A stretch of DNA of 64,000 bases, taken from positions 3,692,501-3,756,500 of the forward strand of contig NZ_CP053348.1 of NCBI RefSeq assembly GCF_013394595.1. Direction: 5' to 3'. This document shows positions 27,215 through 36,300 of this stretch, piece by piece (the stretch's first letter is position 1; each line of letters starts with the position of its first letter). A model generated the notes under the pieces. That model made no database searches. It saw only the letters and a program-made list of their open reading frames with translations, and was not told where the DNA came from. This DNA is from Winogradskyella forsetii (lineage in GTDB: Bacteria; Bacteroidota; Bacteroidia; Flavobacteriales; Flavobacteriaceae). A program made the translations under genes and the position numbers.

Positions 27215-29383
27215 TTAATCCTTTCTTAAAGTCACCACTACCCTTGTTCCCACATCTTCCAGATCCTGAAAATCGGCAATCGAAACATCTACTTTATCTT
27301 TATACATTTCATTCAAAATAGCGACTCGTTTTTTAATATTGTTCATCCCTTTAGAATTCTGCTTTTTTTGGTGATCCGTTTTTAAAGCTTTAGAACGTAT
27401 TCTGCCAATGCCATCATCTATAATGGTAATGGTAATTTCATCCTTGGATTTCGGTTCTATATTGATATTCAAATGGCCTTTGTCCGTTTTGTAACGCAGG
27501 CCATGCCAAACCGCATTTTCAATATAGGGTTGTAATAGCATTGGTGGAATCTGAAATTCTTCAACATCAATAGTTTCATCGACGTCTATGGAGTAATCAA
27601 ACTTATCCTGAAATCTAAAATGTTCGAGTTTGGTGTATAGGTTCAACAGTTCAATTTCCTTTTTCAAAGGAATAAAATCTTCTTCGCTATTTTCTAAAAC
27701 CGCTCGCATTAACTGCGAAAAATCAGATAGATATTTGTTTGCTGTACGTTCGTCATTGGTGGCAATAAATGTATTTACAGAATTGAGAGCATTAAAAATA
27801 AAGTGCGGATTCATTTGGCTTCGCAAAGATTTTAAAGCTAGTAAATTATTTGCCAAGCGTTGTTGCTTTATGTATTTGAACATTAAAAAACCCGTGATTA
27901 AAAGCAACACTAAACCTCCTATTAAGGAATAAATAATGAGTTGTTGGCTTTTGTTGCGCTCTTGGGTTAATTCATAGGTACTTTTAGATAAAGCTCTGTC
28001 ACTTTCTAAAGTTGTGATTCGGTTTTGCTGCTCTGCGATATTCCTGCTAAAACGTGCTACTTGTGATATTTCCTGGATTTTTTTAGCATATAATTCGTCA
28101 ACCGTAGTAATATGTTCCGCTAACATTTCGTAGCCTTTTTTGGTTTCACCAATTTCAATTAAAATGTCGGATAATTTTCTAGTCGCATCTTTTTTAACTT
28201 CTAAATCTTCCTTTTCACTGGCCTCCTCAATACTTTTTTCAAAATAAGGAATGGCATTGTTTAATTCATTTTTAAGAATGTAAGCCGTTCCAATTTTATA
28301 GTTCTGTTTTTGTGAGGTAATAGTACTTTCATTGGCAATCACAGAATCTTTTTCAATATCCTTTATGCCTTCAATGGCTTGTTTTCGTAATACGATTTCA
28401 TCTTCATAATCCGCATTAGCACTATTGAATTCTGCCACCTTGATTTGTTCTTCAACAGCGCGTTTTTTATTTTCTTTTTCAGCTAAATTCAAAGAATTAC
28501 TAAAATAGGCTTTTGCCTTATTTGTTTGCCCTTGATCACTATAGACCTGTGCCATTTTAGAATTTAAATCCGTAACTTTTGGCGCTATTAAGTGTTTTCG
28601 TGCTACTTCCAGACCTTTTTCATAAGCCTCTATCGCTTTGGGAAAATCCTTCAATTTCACATAGACATCGCCCATTCCTTCGTATAAAACCGTTTTGTCG
28701 TAATTAGATAAGGACTGTTCTTCTATGGTTTTATAGACCCCTAGACTAATATCAAAATCGTTATTGCTAAGATAAGCGCGTGCCAATTTGAGCTGTGCGG
28801 AAGCCGTTTTCTGATTTTGAATGCTAATTTTGTAAGCCGAAATTGCTAAATCGTACTGTTTCCAATACTTATAAATATCACCTAATAATTCATGCGCTTC
28901 GGCACTTTGTGAGGTATTTATATCCACATCCAAAGCATCACCAATAAATTTTATGCTCTTCTCTGCATCTTTCTTGAGATAGACATCTGCGGAATCTATC
29001 ATCTCGTTGAAGCGTTTAAAATCGCTATCAATCTTGGAACGTCTACCATATTGTTTAGAATCTGTTACCCTTATGGTTATGCGTTCATTAGAAGTTATGG
29101 TATAATAAATGGTTTCAAATTCGTCATGGGTAATAATAAGCTCATCTCCAATTCTAGCCTTAATGTTAAAAGAACCATCTAAACTGGTTCTTGTGTATCT
29201 ACCACCATTTACCAAAATTTCAACATCCCTGTATGGTTTAAAGGAGTTTTCTTCATAGACAGAGCCTCGTATATTAAATTCAGCCTCATCAGCTCTTCTA
29301 TCTAGCTCATTTTGCTGTCCGAAGGCTAACAAACCAAGCAGGAAAAACAATAATAAAAGACAATATGGTTTAGAAACTCTCAC
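27215..29383 (-). CDS. LytS-type sensor histidine kinase with TPR repeats
   Basis: 722 residues starting at GTG 29383 (MRVSKPYCLLLLFFLLGLLA), which encodes a signal-like leader. A carboxypeptidase-regulatory-like beta domain lies at about 35-105, then about seven TPR-type helices from 120 to 430 (for example YEGMGDVYVKLKDFPKAIEA). A transmembrane helix is at about 477-500. The cytoplasmic His_kinase domain has SLRSQMNPHFIFNALNSVNT with the phospho-His, and the ATPase has IPPMLLQPYIENAVWHGL and ITIIDDGIGR. Paired with the LytTR regulator downstream. Confidence 0.92.
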   Translation of the reverse strand: MRVSKPYCLLLLFFLLGLLAFGQQNELDRRADEAEFNIRGSVYEENSFKPYRDVEILVNGGRYTRTSLDGSFNIKARIGDELIITHDEFETIYYTITSNERITIRVTDSKQYGRRSKIDSDFKRFNEMIDSADVYLKKDAEKSIKFIGDALDVDINTSQSAEAHELLGDIYKYWKQYDLAISAYKISIQNQKTASAQLKLARAYLSNNDFDISLGVYKTIEEQSLSNYDKTVLYEGMGDVYVKLKDFPKAIEAYEKGLEVARKHLIAPKVTDLNSKMAQVYSDQGQTNKAKAYFSNSLNLAEKENKKRAVEEQIKVAEFNSANADYEDEIVLRKQAIEGIKDIEKDSVIANESTITSQKQNYKIGTAYILKNELNNAIPYFEKSIEEASEKEDLEVKKDATRKLSDILIEIGETKKGYEMLAEHITTVDELYAKKIQEISQVARFSRNIAEQQNRITTLESDRALSKSTYELTQERNKSQQLIIYSLIGGLVLLLITGFLMFKYIKQQRLANNLLALKSLRSQMNPHFIFNALNSVNTFIATNDERTANKYLSDFSQLMRAVLENSEEDFIPLKKEIELLNLYTKLEHFRFQDKFDYSIDVDETIDVEEFQIPPMLLQPYIENAVWHGLRYKTDKGHLNINIEPKSKDEITITIIDDGIGRIRSKALKTDHQKKQNSKGMNNIKKRVAILNEMYKDKVDVSIADFQDLEDVGTRVVVTLRKD

Positions 29384-29718
29384 TTCAACTTTTTATTTCT
29401 TGGACTAAACTTACATACTTTATTTGGTATCAAAAAATGGCCAACCTGATTTTGGGTTCAATTTTTTCATTAAATAGCAAATGCTACTAAAATTATAGAC
29501 GACTTTACGCATTCAAATAGCCACTTTACTCATTGTGGGTTTTAGTTCGTCTTTTTTCGACAGAGCTTTACAAAAATTAGAAACTAGACCGCTTTGCTGT
29601 TAGAATCGAGAATTAAGACTTGATACTTTAAGCGATAAACAATGAGTTTAAAATTTAAAAGAATACCTAATATTAATTGGTCTAGCTCCTTTTCAAATCA
29701 TCAAAAACTATACAAAAC
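29384..29718. other. Intergenic region with interspersed repeat copy B
   Basis: A 335-base gap between divergent genes. A copy of the AATCAAGACCGCT family occupies 29585-29622. Elsewhere I see only A/T-rich sequence and no clear TTG/TAnnTTTG pair. The kinase start is a GTG. Confidence 0.5.
29585..29622. repeat. Interspersed repeat, copy B (AATCAAGACCGCT family)
   Basis: ACTAGACCGCTTTGCTGTTA followed by GAATCGAGAATTAAGACTTG. It keeps the GACCGCT...TTAGA...AAGACTT order of the copies at 5106 and 30749 but with several substitutions. Confidence 0.5.
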
Positions 29719-30747
29719 ATGAAAACAACCTATCTAGGATTTGTGCTTTTACTATTATTAAGTAGTCATCTCTCTGCGCAACACAAAGGCAACTACAATC
29801 AGATTACACAAGATATTTCAAGGCAAAATATTCTAAGCTCCGGCAATGCTCAAATTTACAATCCAACTGTTCAACAACAAATTAACAAAACACTCCATCC
29901 AAGTAATGTATTGACGGTTGATGTGAAGGCGCTTCAAAATGCTAGTGCAACCACTTACACTGCGATATTCAATGTGTCTCAAATTGGGCCTTCAGCCGAA
30001 AAAACAAATCAACTGATGAAAGCGCGTATGGATAGTATTAAATACCGTTTAAATGCTAAAGGTATCACTCAAAAAAACATAGCGACCGATGTGATTTCAT
30101 TTATTCCCATTTATGAAGTTGAAGTTACCAAGAAATTATTCAGCAAAACCTATACTGAAGTGCCAAAAGGCTTTGAATTGCAACAAAACATCCATATTCA
30201 ATTTACTAAAACCAATCAGTTTGAATCCATATTAGAAGCCTGTGCCCAAAGTGAAGTTTACAACTTGGTCAAAGTCGATTATTATATTGACGACATACAG
30301 GAAGTTTACAAAAATCTTCAAGACGAATTATTGAAACTTATAGACGATAAAAAAGCATATTATAAAGCTTTAGGTTTTAATATGACTGATTACGATGTTG
30401 CTATTGCAGATGATAAATACTGTTATTTCCCGAAGGATTTTTACCAAAGCTACCAAGCCTATAATAGTACTTCGGTTGAAGCTTTAGAAAAAAACAAAGG
30501 TGTTACCACAGTGAAAAAGCAGACTTCATATTACTATCAACCTTTAACCTACGAAAATTATGATGTGGTAATTAATCCTTCCATCTTAGAACCTGTGGTT
30601 CAGATTGGTATGAATATAAAATTAGTTTTTACACCGAAACCAAAAGAGAAAAAACCAACTCCCATTGTAGAAACTAAAATAGACCACAAATATTATGTGA
30701 TATCACCAAATGGAACTATTGATGTTAAAGAATTGAATACGAAATAA
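29719..30747 (+). CDS. SIMPL (DUF541) domain protein, secreted
   Basis: 342 residues. MKTTYLGFVLLLLLSSHLSA is a signal peptide ending at AQ. The SIMPL/DUF541 core spans about 62-310: LTVDVKALQNASATTYTAIF, then MDSIKYRLNAKGITQKNIAT, and the typical two-strand C-terminal part VQIGMNIKLVFTPKPK. DUF541 proteins are periplasmic or outer-membrane and of uncertain role. It precedes the VWA lipoprotein by about 240 bases and may form a small envelope unit. Confidence 0.78.
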   Translation: MKTTYLGFVLLLLLSSHLSAQHKGNYNQITQDISRQNILSSGNAQIYNPTVQQQINKTLHPSNVLTVDVKALQNASATTYTAIFNVSQIGPSAEKTNQLMKARMDSIKYRLNAKGITQKNIATDVISFIPIYEVEVTKKLFSKTYTEVPKGFELQQNIHIQFTKTNQFESILEACAQSEVYNLVKVDYYIDDIQEVYKNLQDELLKLIDDKKAYYKALGFNMTDYDVAIADDKYCYFPKDFYQSYQAYNSTSVEALEKNKGVTTVKKQTSYYYQPLTYENYDVVINPSILEPVVQIGMNIKLVFTPKPKEKKPTPIVETKIDHKYYVISPNGTIDVKELNTK

Positions 30748-30748
30748 A

Positions 30749-30792
30749 ATAGATTCAAGACCGCTATGCTTTTAGACTAAAGAATCAAGACT
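30749..30792. repeat. Interspersed repeat, copy C (AATCAAGACCGCT family)
   Basis: Immediately after the SIMPL stop: TAGATTCAAGACCGCTATGC, TTTTAGACTAAAG, AATCAAGACTTG. It is the closest in layout to copy A after rpoD. Confidence 0.6.
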
Positions 30793-30843
30793 TGGTCCAT
30801 TAAGTGATAAATATATTGGATGTCAATATTAAAATTATGGTGG

Positions 30844-30930
30844 TTGAGTAGAATTGTCCCCTAGAGGATTATCGAAATAAAAGCGAAAGCTTTTGTTGAA
30901 GATACCGAGCATAGCTCATTAGGGGTGCTT
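30844..30930. repeat. Inverted-repeat element upstream of the VWA lipoprotein
   Basis: Outer arms CCCCTAG (30859-30865) and TTAGGGG (30919-30925) flank an inner palindrome, AAAAGCGAAAGCTTTT, and CGAGCATAGCTC. It looks like a folded intergenic element rather than a promoter. Origin unknown. Confidence 0.4.
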
Positions 30931-30984
30931 TTCAATAAACATTACTTCAAAAAAAAATATAAATTAAATAAAAAACTAGAAAAT

Positions 30985-32154
30985 ATGAAACCACAATTAA
31001 AACCCTTAGTCATCGCCTTAGGCTTAAGCACCTTATTGGCTTGCAATGCGAATAATAAAAAATCGAGTATTTCGGATGAATTGATTGCAGAAACCATTAT
31101 TGAAACCGCATCTAAAACTGAAAAACCTGAAATTAAAGTGGCCTTATTATTAGATACTAGCAATAGTATGGACGGTTTAATAGACCAAGCCAGAGCACAA
31201 CTTTGGAAAATTGTAAATGAACTCTCATATGCGAAATGTGAAGACGAAAGTCCTAATCTTAAAATTGCCCTTTACGAATATGGCAATGACAACCTTAATG
31301 CCGAAGAAGGTTATTTACGACAAGTGTTAGCCTTTAGCGATGATTTGGATGAAATTTCAAAATCATTATTCTCGCTAACTACAAATGGCGGTAATGAATA
31401 CTGCGGAAAAGTCATTCAAACTGCTCTCAACCAATTAGGATGGGGAGAAAGTAAAGACGATCTAAAACTTATTTTCATCGCTGGAAATGAACCTTATACT
31501 CAAGGAACAGTGAACTATAAGGATGCCTCTAAATTGGCGCATCAAAATGAGGTGACTGTAAATACTATTTTTTGCGGCGATTACAATCAAGGTATTTCAA
31601 CCAAATGGAAAGATGGAGCCGATTTAACACATGGGAATTATATGGCGATTAATCATAATGAGGCAACGGTACACGTGGCTTCACCGTATGACGATAAAAT
31701 TTTAGAGTTGAATGAAAAATTAAACAAAACTTACGTTGCCTATGGAAGTGCTGGAAGGAAAAAAATGGAAATGCAGGCCGAACAAGATTCCAATGCTATG
31801 AGTTATAACAAAGCGAATGCCGTTAGTAGAACAGTTAGTAAAAGTTCAAGATTATATAAAAATAGTTCTTGGGATTTGGTAGATGCTGAAAAAGAAGCCG
31901 ATTTTTCTTATGAAGATTTAAAGGAAAGCGAATTACCAAAGGAATTAAAAGGAAAGTCTAAATCTGAAATTAAATCTTATGTTGAAAAGAAACGCATAAC
32001 GCGTGAAAATCTTCAAGATGAAATTGCTGCATTAAATTTAAAACGTCGGGTTTATGTGGCTAAACAAAACAATGATTCCACAAATAACTTAGAAAGCGCA
32101 ATGCTTGAAGCTTTAAGAACTCAGGCCGAAAAGAAAAATTACAAGTGGGAATAA
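30985..32154 (+). CDS. VWA-domain lipoprotein
   Basis: 389 residues from ATG 30985 (MKPQLKPLVIALGLSTLLAC), where LLAC is a lipobox; the upstream frame extension is discarded. The von Willebrand A domain at about 50-240 has the MIDAS motif KVALLLDTSNSMDGLIDQAR (DxSxS) and TTNGGNEYCGKVI. The C-terminal third is Lys/Glu-rich helix. Predicted to sit on a lipid anchor facing the periplasm or the surface. No neighbour reveals a partner except the SIMPL protein. Confidence 0.85.
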   Translation: MKPQLKPLVIALGLSTLLACNANNKKSSISDELIAETIIETASKTEKPEIKVALLLDTSNSMDGLIDQARAQLWKIVNELSYAKCEDESPNLKIALYEYGNDNLNAEEGYLRQVLAFSDDLDEISKSLFSLTTNGGNEYCGKVIQTALNQLGWGESKDDLKLIFIAGNEPYTQGTVNYKDASKLAHQNEVTVNTIFCGDYNQGISTKWKDGADLTHGNYMAINHNEATVHVASPYDDKILELNEKLNKTYVAYGSAGRKKMEMQAEQDSNAMSYNKANAVSRTVSKSSRLYKNSSWDLVDAEKEADFSYEDLKESELPKELKGKSKSEIKSYVEKKRITRENLQDEIAALNLKRRVYVAKQNNDSTNNLESAMLEALRTQAEKKNYKWE

Positions 32155-32273
32155 ACTAATTTGGGACAAAGTCCGTAAGTTATTAAATTCCAAATAAAAA
32201 AATTCAAATTCCAAAAACAAACTAACAGGTTTGAACTAAAAGAATTATATCAAAATATTAAATATGACTGAAC

Positions 32274-32307
32274 AAAAAGAGGCTCAATTTTCATTGAACC
32301 TCTTTTT
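32274..32307. terminator. Bidirectional terminator between convergent genes
   Basis: Stem AAAAAGAGGCTCAA / TTGAACCTCTTTTT with 13 of 14 pairs and a short loop. A on the left and T on the right serve both the VWA gene (plus) and the PorP/SprF gene (minus). Confidence 0.8.
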
Positions 32308-32326
32308 CTTGTTATACTATATGCTT

Positions 32327-33343
32327 TTAATTTACCGCAGGACAGTTACATTCATATTTCTCTCTTCTACAATTAAAGTTGAAGCCAAGTGTTAATTGAT
32401 GGAAACCACCTGTGTTAAAATTCACGGTATTAGCCTGATAAGAATACGTATAGGCAAACACGAAATTCTTATAATCTATTCCTAAAAATGGTGTAATGTA
32501 CTGTAATTTTTGGCTACTAACACCAGTACCATCTTGAAATTCCGCACCATCTAAACTACGTCTGTAAGATAAACCTCCCCAAACTTTACCAAAATCCATT
32601 TCTCTGTAAACTTTAGCATTTATATCTATGGAAGATTCTTTAGTTGCATCTCTATACATATACATTATTGAAGGTTCGTAACTCCAGTCACTACCAAATT
32701 TATTAAAGGTATAACCTGAAGATAATAAATAAGTTCTCAAATTTTTAAATTCGAAATCTCCATTTCTATTAAAATTAATTCCTGAATTATCCAAAATATT
32801 CTTCGCTGTGAAATGTGCGTAGAAATCTATAAAATGGTACGAGAAACCAAAATCTATATTGAAATTTGTGGCACTTTGTTCTATACCTAAAACGGCTTCA
32901 TCAAAAGGTGCTCCCGGAACTAACCAACTTGTTTCATCAAGCTTATACTGAAGAAAACCAGCGCTTAATCCAAATGATAGCATATTTAAATCTATCTCAT
33001 TTCTGGAAAACATTAAATGATAGGCAAACGTTGCGTAGCCACCAACTGTTGAATGGTAACCATTGGCGTCATTAAAAAGAATTCCTCCAATTCCTACAGG
33101 AGAATCACCTATTCTTCCATTCATACTCAATGTTTGTACGCTTGGGGCATCGTCAATGCCAAACCATTGTTGTCTTGCGGTTAATCTTATCTTGGCACAA
33201 TTCGCAACACCTGCCATAGATGGATGGATTAAATAATAATTATCTGTTAAATAATCCGAATAAATAGGAATACCTTCTTGGGCAAAACTAAAATTTGCCA
33301 AAAAAGCTAGAAATGCTACTAACCAATACTTTTTTAATTTCAT
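32327..33343 (-). CDS. PorP/SprF family type IX secretion membrane protein
   Basis: 338 residues. MKLKKYWLVAFLAFLANFSF plus AQ is a signal peptide. IPIYSDYLTDNYYLIHPSMA is the PorP/SprF opening, and GKVWGGLSYRRSLDG and FKNFVFAYTYSYQANTVNFN-like strands form a beta barrel. The tail CRREKYECNCPAVN has clustered Cys. In F. johnsoniae SprF is needed to secrete the SprB adhesin; the giant T9SS cargo gene ends 7 bases upstream, so this is its likely dedicated partner. Co-transcribed. Confidence 0.9.
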   Translation of the reverse strand: MKLKKYWLVAFLAFLANFSFAQEGIPIYSDYLTDNYYLIHPSMAGVANCAKIRLTARQQWFGIDDAPSVQTLSMNGRIGDSPVGIGGILFNDANGYHSTVGGYATFAYHLMFSRNEIDLNMLSFGLSAGFLQYKLDETSWLVPGAPFDEAVLGIEQSATNFNIDFGFSYHFIDFYAHFTAKNILDNSGINFNRNGDFEFKNLRTYLLSSGYTFNKFGSDWSYEPSIMYMYRDATKESSIDINAKVYREMDFGKVWGGLSYRRSLDGAEFQDGTGVSSQKLQYITPFLGIDYKNFVFAYTYSYQANTVNFNTGGFHQLTLGFNFNCRREKYECNCPAVN

Positions 33344-33350
33344 AATTTCT

Positions 33351-36300
33351 TTATCGTTTCAGGGTAAAATGGGCTCTAAATTCTTTACGTTCTCCTGTCA
33401 AAGGTTCGTCGTACTCCACTGTAAACCAATAGCCACTGGTAGGCATGGCGACACCATTGTACGTTCCGTTCCAGCCAGTCCCATCTGGACTGATCTGCTT
33501 CAACAGCTTCCCGTAACGGTCAAATATATAAATTTTTGCGCTGCTTCCAATACTTTCTATGTTCCAAGTTTCATTTTGGCCGTCTCCGTTGGGCGTAAAG
33601 TACAGCGGATAATCGATTATGAACGCTGGTTCGGTCGCTGTGCCACAGCCGTTCCTGTCCCTTGCCGTGATATGGTGCTGGCCAGGTGACACGTCCGTAA
33701 ACAGGGTCCCGTCCTGCCATGGCCCATTGTCCAGGCTGTACTCATAGTCCCCTATCTCGTCCCCTGGCACCACTTCCAGAACGTGGCTCTCCGCAAAGTT
33801 CTGTGTCAGTACGTTCACCGTTATGCTCGGCGGCTCGCTTTCCATGACTTCCGTGGTATCCTCATTTGTACAGTTGGTCGCCGTGGACGTGCTTATATCG
33901 GTAACCAGCACGCTATAGCTTCCGCCTTGGGTCGGCATGATGCTCGGCCCTGTCTCGCCCGTTATCTCTACGCCCTCATAGCGCCACACAAAACCATAGT
34001 CCGTTGCCGATAGGCCCGTGTCTATGACCAATGGGTCCAGTATTTCGCTCCCGTCCGTGTTTACGCACAGGGTATAGCTCTCATCCAGGTCGAACTCCGG
34101 TAACGGGTTCACCTGTAGGGTGAGCGCTGCCAGGGCATAACAGATCGAAGTGTCCGCGTCCGTGACCGCATCTGGCGTGTCGTTGTCCACCCTTGCATAG
34201 ATCACTTGTGGGTTCGTTATATTTTCGTATAAGGTCGGCAATGGGTTCACCTTGTCGTCCGCATCTTCTTGGGTGGCATAGTAGGTCACGATGTAGTTCA
34301 ACGGGTCCTGTCCGTCCAATACCTCTGTGTCCATGTTCGTCAGGTCGAACTGGGTGCTGTCATTAACCGGGTTGCCATCGGTCTCCATTTCATCGTCACA
34401 AAGCTCAAAAAGGATCGGGTCCATATCCGGATTGGCCTGTGCGGCCTCCTGTACCTCGATGTTGAAGCTCTGGGTGCTGATGGAACAGCCCGTCCCGTTG
34501 TTGGTGATGGTCACGAATATCTGTTGCGGGTTCGCCGTATTGGTGTACGGGCTCACAAGGCCGTTCATCCCTTCTTCCGCATCCGTTAGGTTGTCATGGT
34601 AACTGACCGTAAACTGGGCCTCGTCCTGTCCGTTCAGCACTTCGGCGTCCTTGGTGCCAAGGTCAAAAGTGTCGGTGCCGTCGGTAAAGAGCTCGCATTG
34701 GATGAAGTCCGTCACAGCGACCACCTCTGGCAACGGGTTCACCTCGATGGTAAAGTCCACCAGGGCATAACAGCCCGTGGCGTCCTTGGTCATCCTTACA
34801 TAGATCTCCTGCGTTGGTGTCCCTGTATTGGTGTACTGTGTTGGGTCTGGGATTGCGTCCGTGCCCGCGTTGGCAGCGTCCTCTGTCTCGTGATAGGTTA
34901 TGGTCACCCCGTTCTCACCGTTGCGGATCAGGTCTTCGTTTTCCGTGAGGTCAAATTCTTCCTCGCCGTCTCCCGTGTTTTCTTCGTCACAGCGTTCTAT
35001 GTTGGGCAACAAATCGCTGGCCGTAGGCGTTGGGTTTGGCAATACCCTGATGGTCAAGGTCGTAAAATCAACACAGCCCGTATCGGTATCGGTGACCACG
35101 ACATAAAGGGTCTGTGGGTTGGCCGCCAATCCATTTATTTCCATATTGGTGTACTGTGTTGGGTCTGCTATGGCATTTTCCTGTGCCTGGGCATCTGCAT
35201 TGGTCTCATAATAGGCTACCGACCAGCTGGCATTGCCCCCTGTGATCTCCGTATCCTTTACCGTAAGGTCAAATTCAGTGATCTCATCTCCCGGAACTTC
35301 CCCAAGATCGTCACATTCGTTTAATTGTGTAGGCTGCACCGCTTCTGGTGGCAAGGCTACGATCAGCTCGAACATCCCTGTATCGAAACAGGTCGTTATA
35401 GGGTCGTACAGGCGTACATAGATCGTCTGTGGGTTACCGTTGTTGGTATAGTTGCCCACATTGATGATAGGGTTGCTTCCTGTTTCTGCATTCGCCGCAC
35501 TTACATGGTAGGTCAGTTCCACTGCTGTCGGGTCTTGGCCGTTGAGCACTTCTTCGTCCATGGTGGTCAGGTCGAACTGCGCCGAACCATCATTATCGCT
35601 ATCACAGATCGTGTAAGGTTCTAGGCTCGTTGGTACTTCCGGTGCCGGGTGCACAATAAGCTCCAGCGTGTTCAGGGTAAGGTTGTAACAACCGGTCAGC
35701 GTGCTCTGAGACCGTACATAGATCATCTGGTTATTGGCCACGATGTTGGTGTACAGTCCCGTGATCGCATTCTCCCCTTGTTCTGCATCGCTCTGGGTTT
35801 CGTGATAGGTAATTACCACATCGGATTCCCCATTGGTTATCTCTACCGTACGGATCTCCAGGTCGAACTCGGCAAAACCGTCATTGTCATCGTCACAGAC
35901 CTCTATCGGATCAGGGCTTTGCTCCGGTGACGGGATCGGGTTGACCCTCAGCGTTACCGTTACCGTACTGTAACAGCCCGTGATATCGTTCTGTGCCCTT
36001 ACAAAGATAGTCTGGGAATTGCTCGTATTGGTATAAGGGCTTTCAATTGGGTCAGTCGCATTGTCCGCGTCCAATTGGGTCTCGTAGTACGTTAGGGTAA
36101 TTCCCGTCTGTCCGTTCAGTATGTCCGCATTGGCATCCTCGAGCGTAAAGGCTTCCTGCCCATCGTCTAAGGTGACGGTATCGCAAAGCTCCAATGGTGC
36201 CGGTGTCACCAAGACCGGTAAGGCATTGACTATCAGCTCTAGACTTGTTAGCTTGTAGCAGCCTTCTACCGTGGTGTTGTCTTCTACACGCACCCAGATC

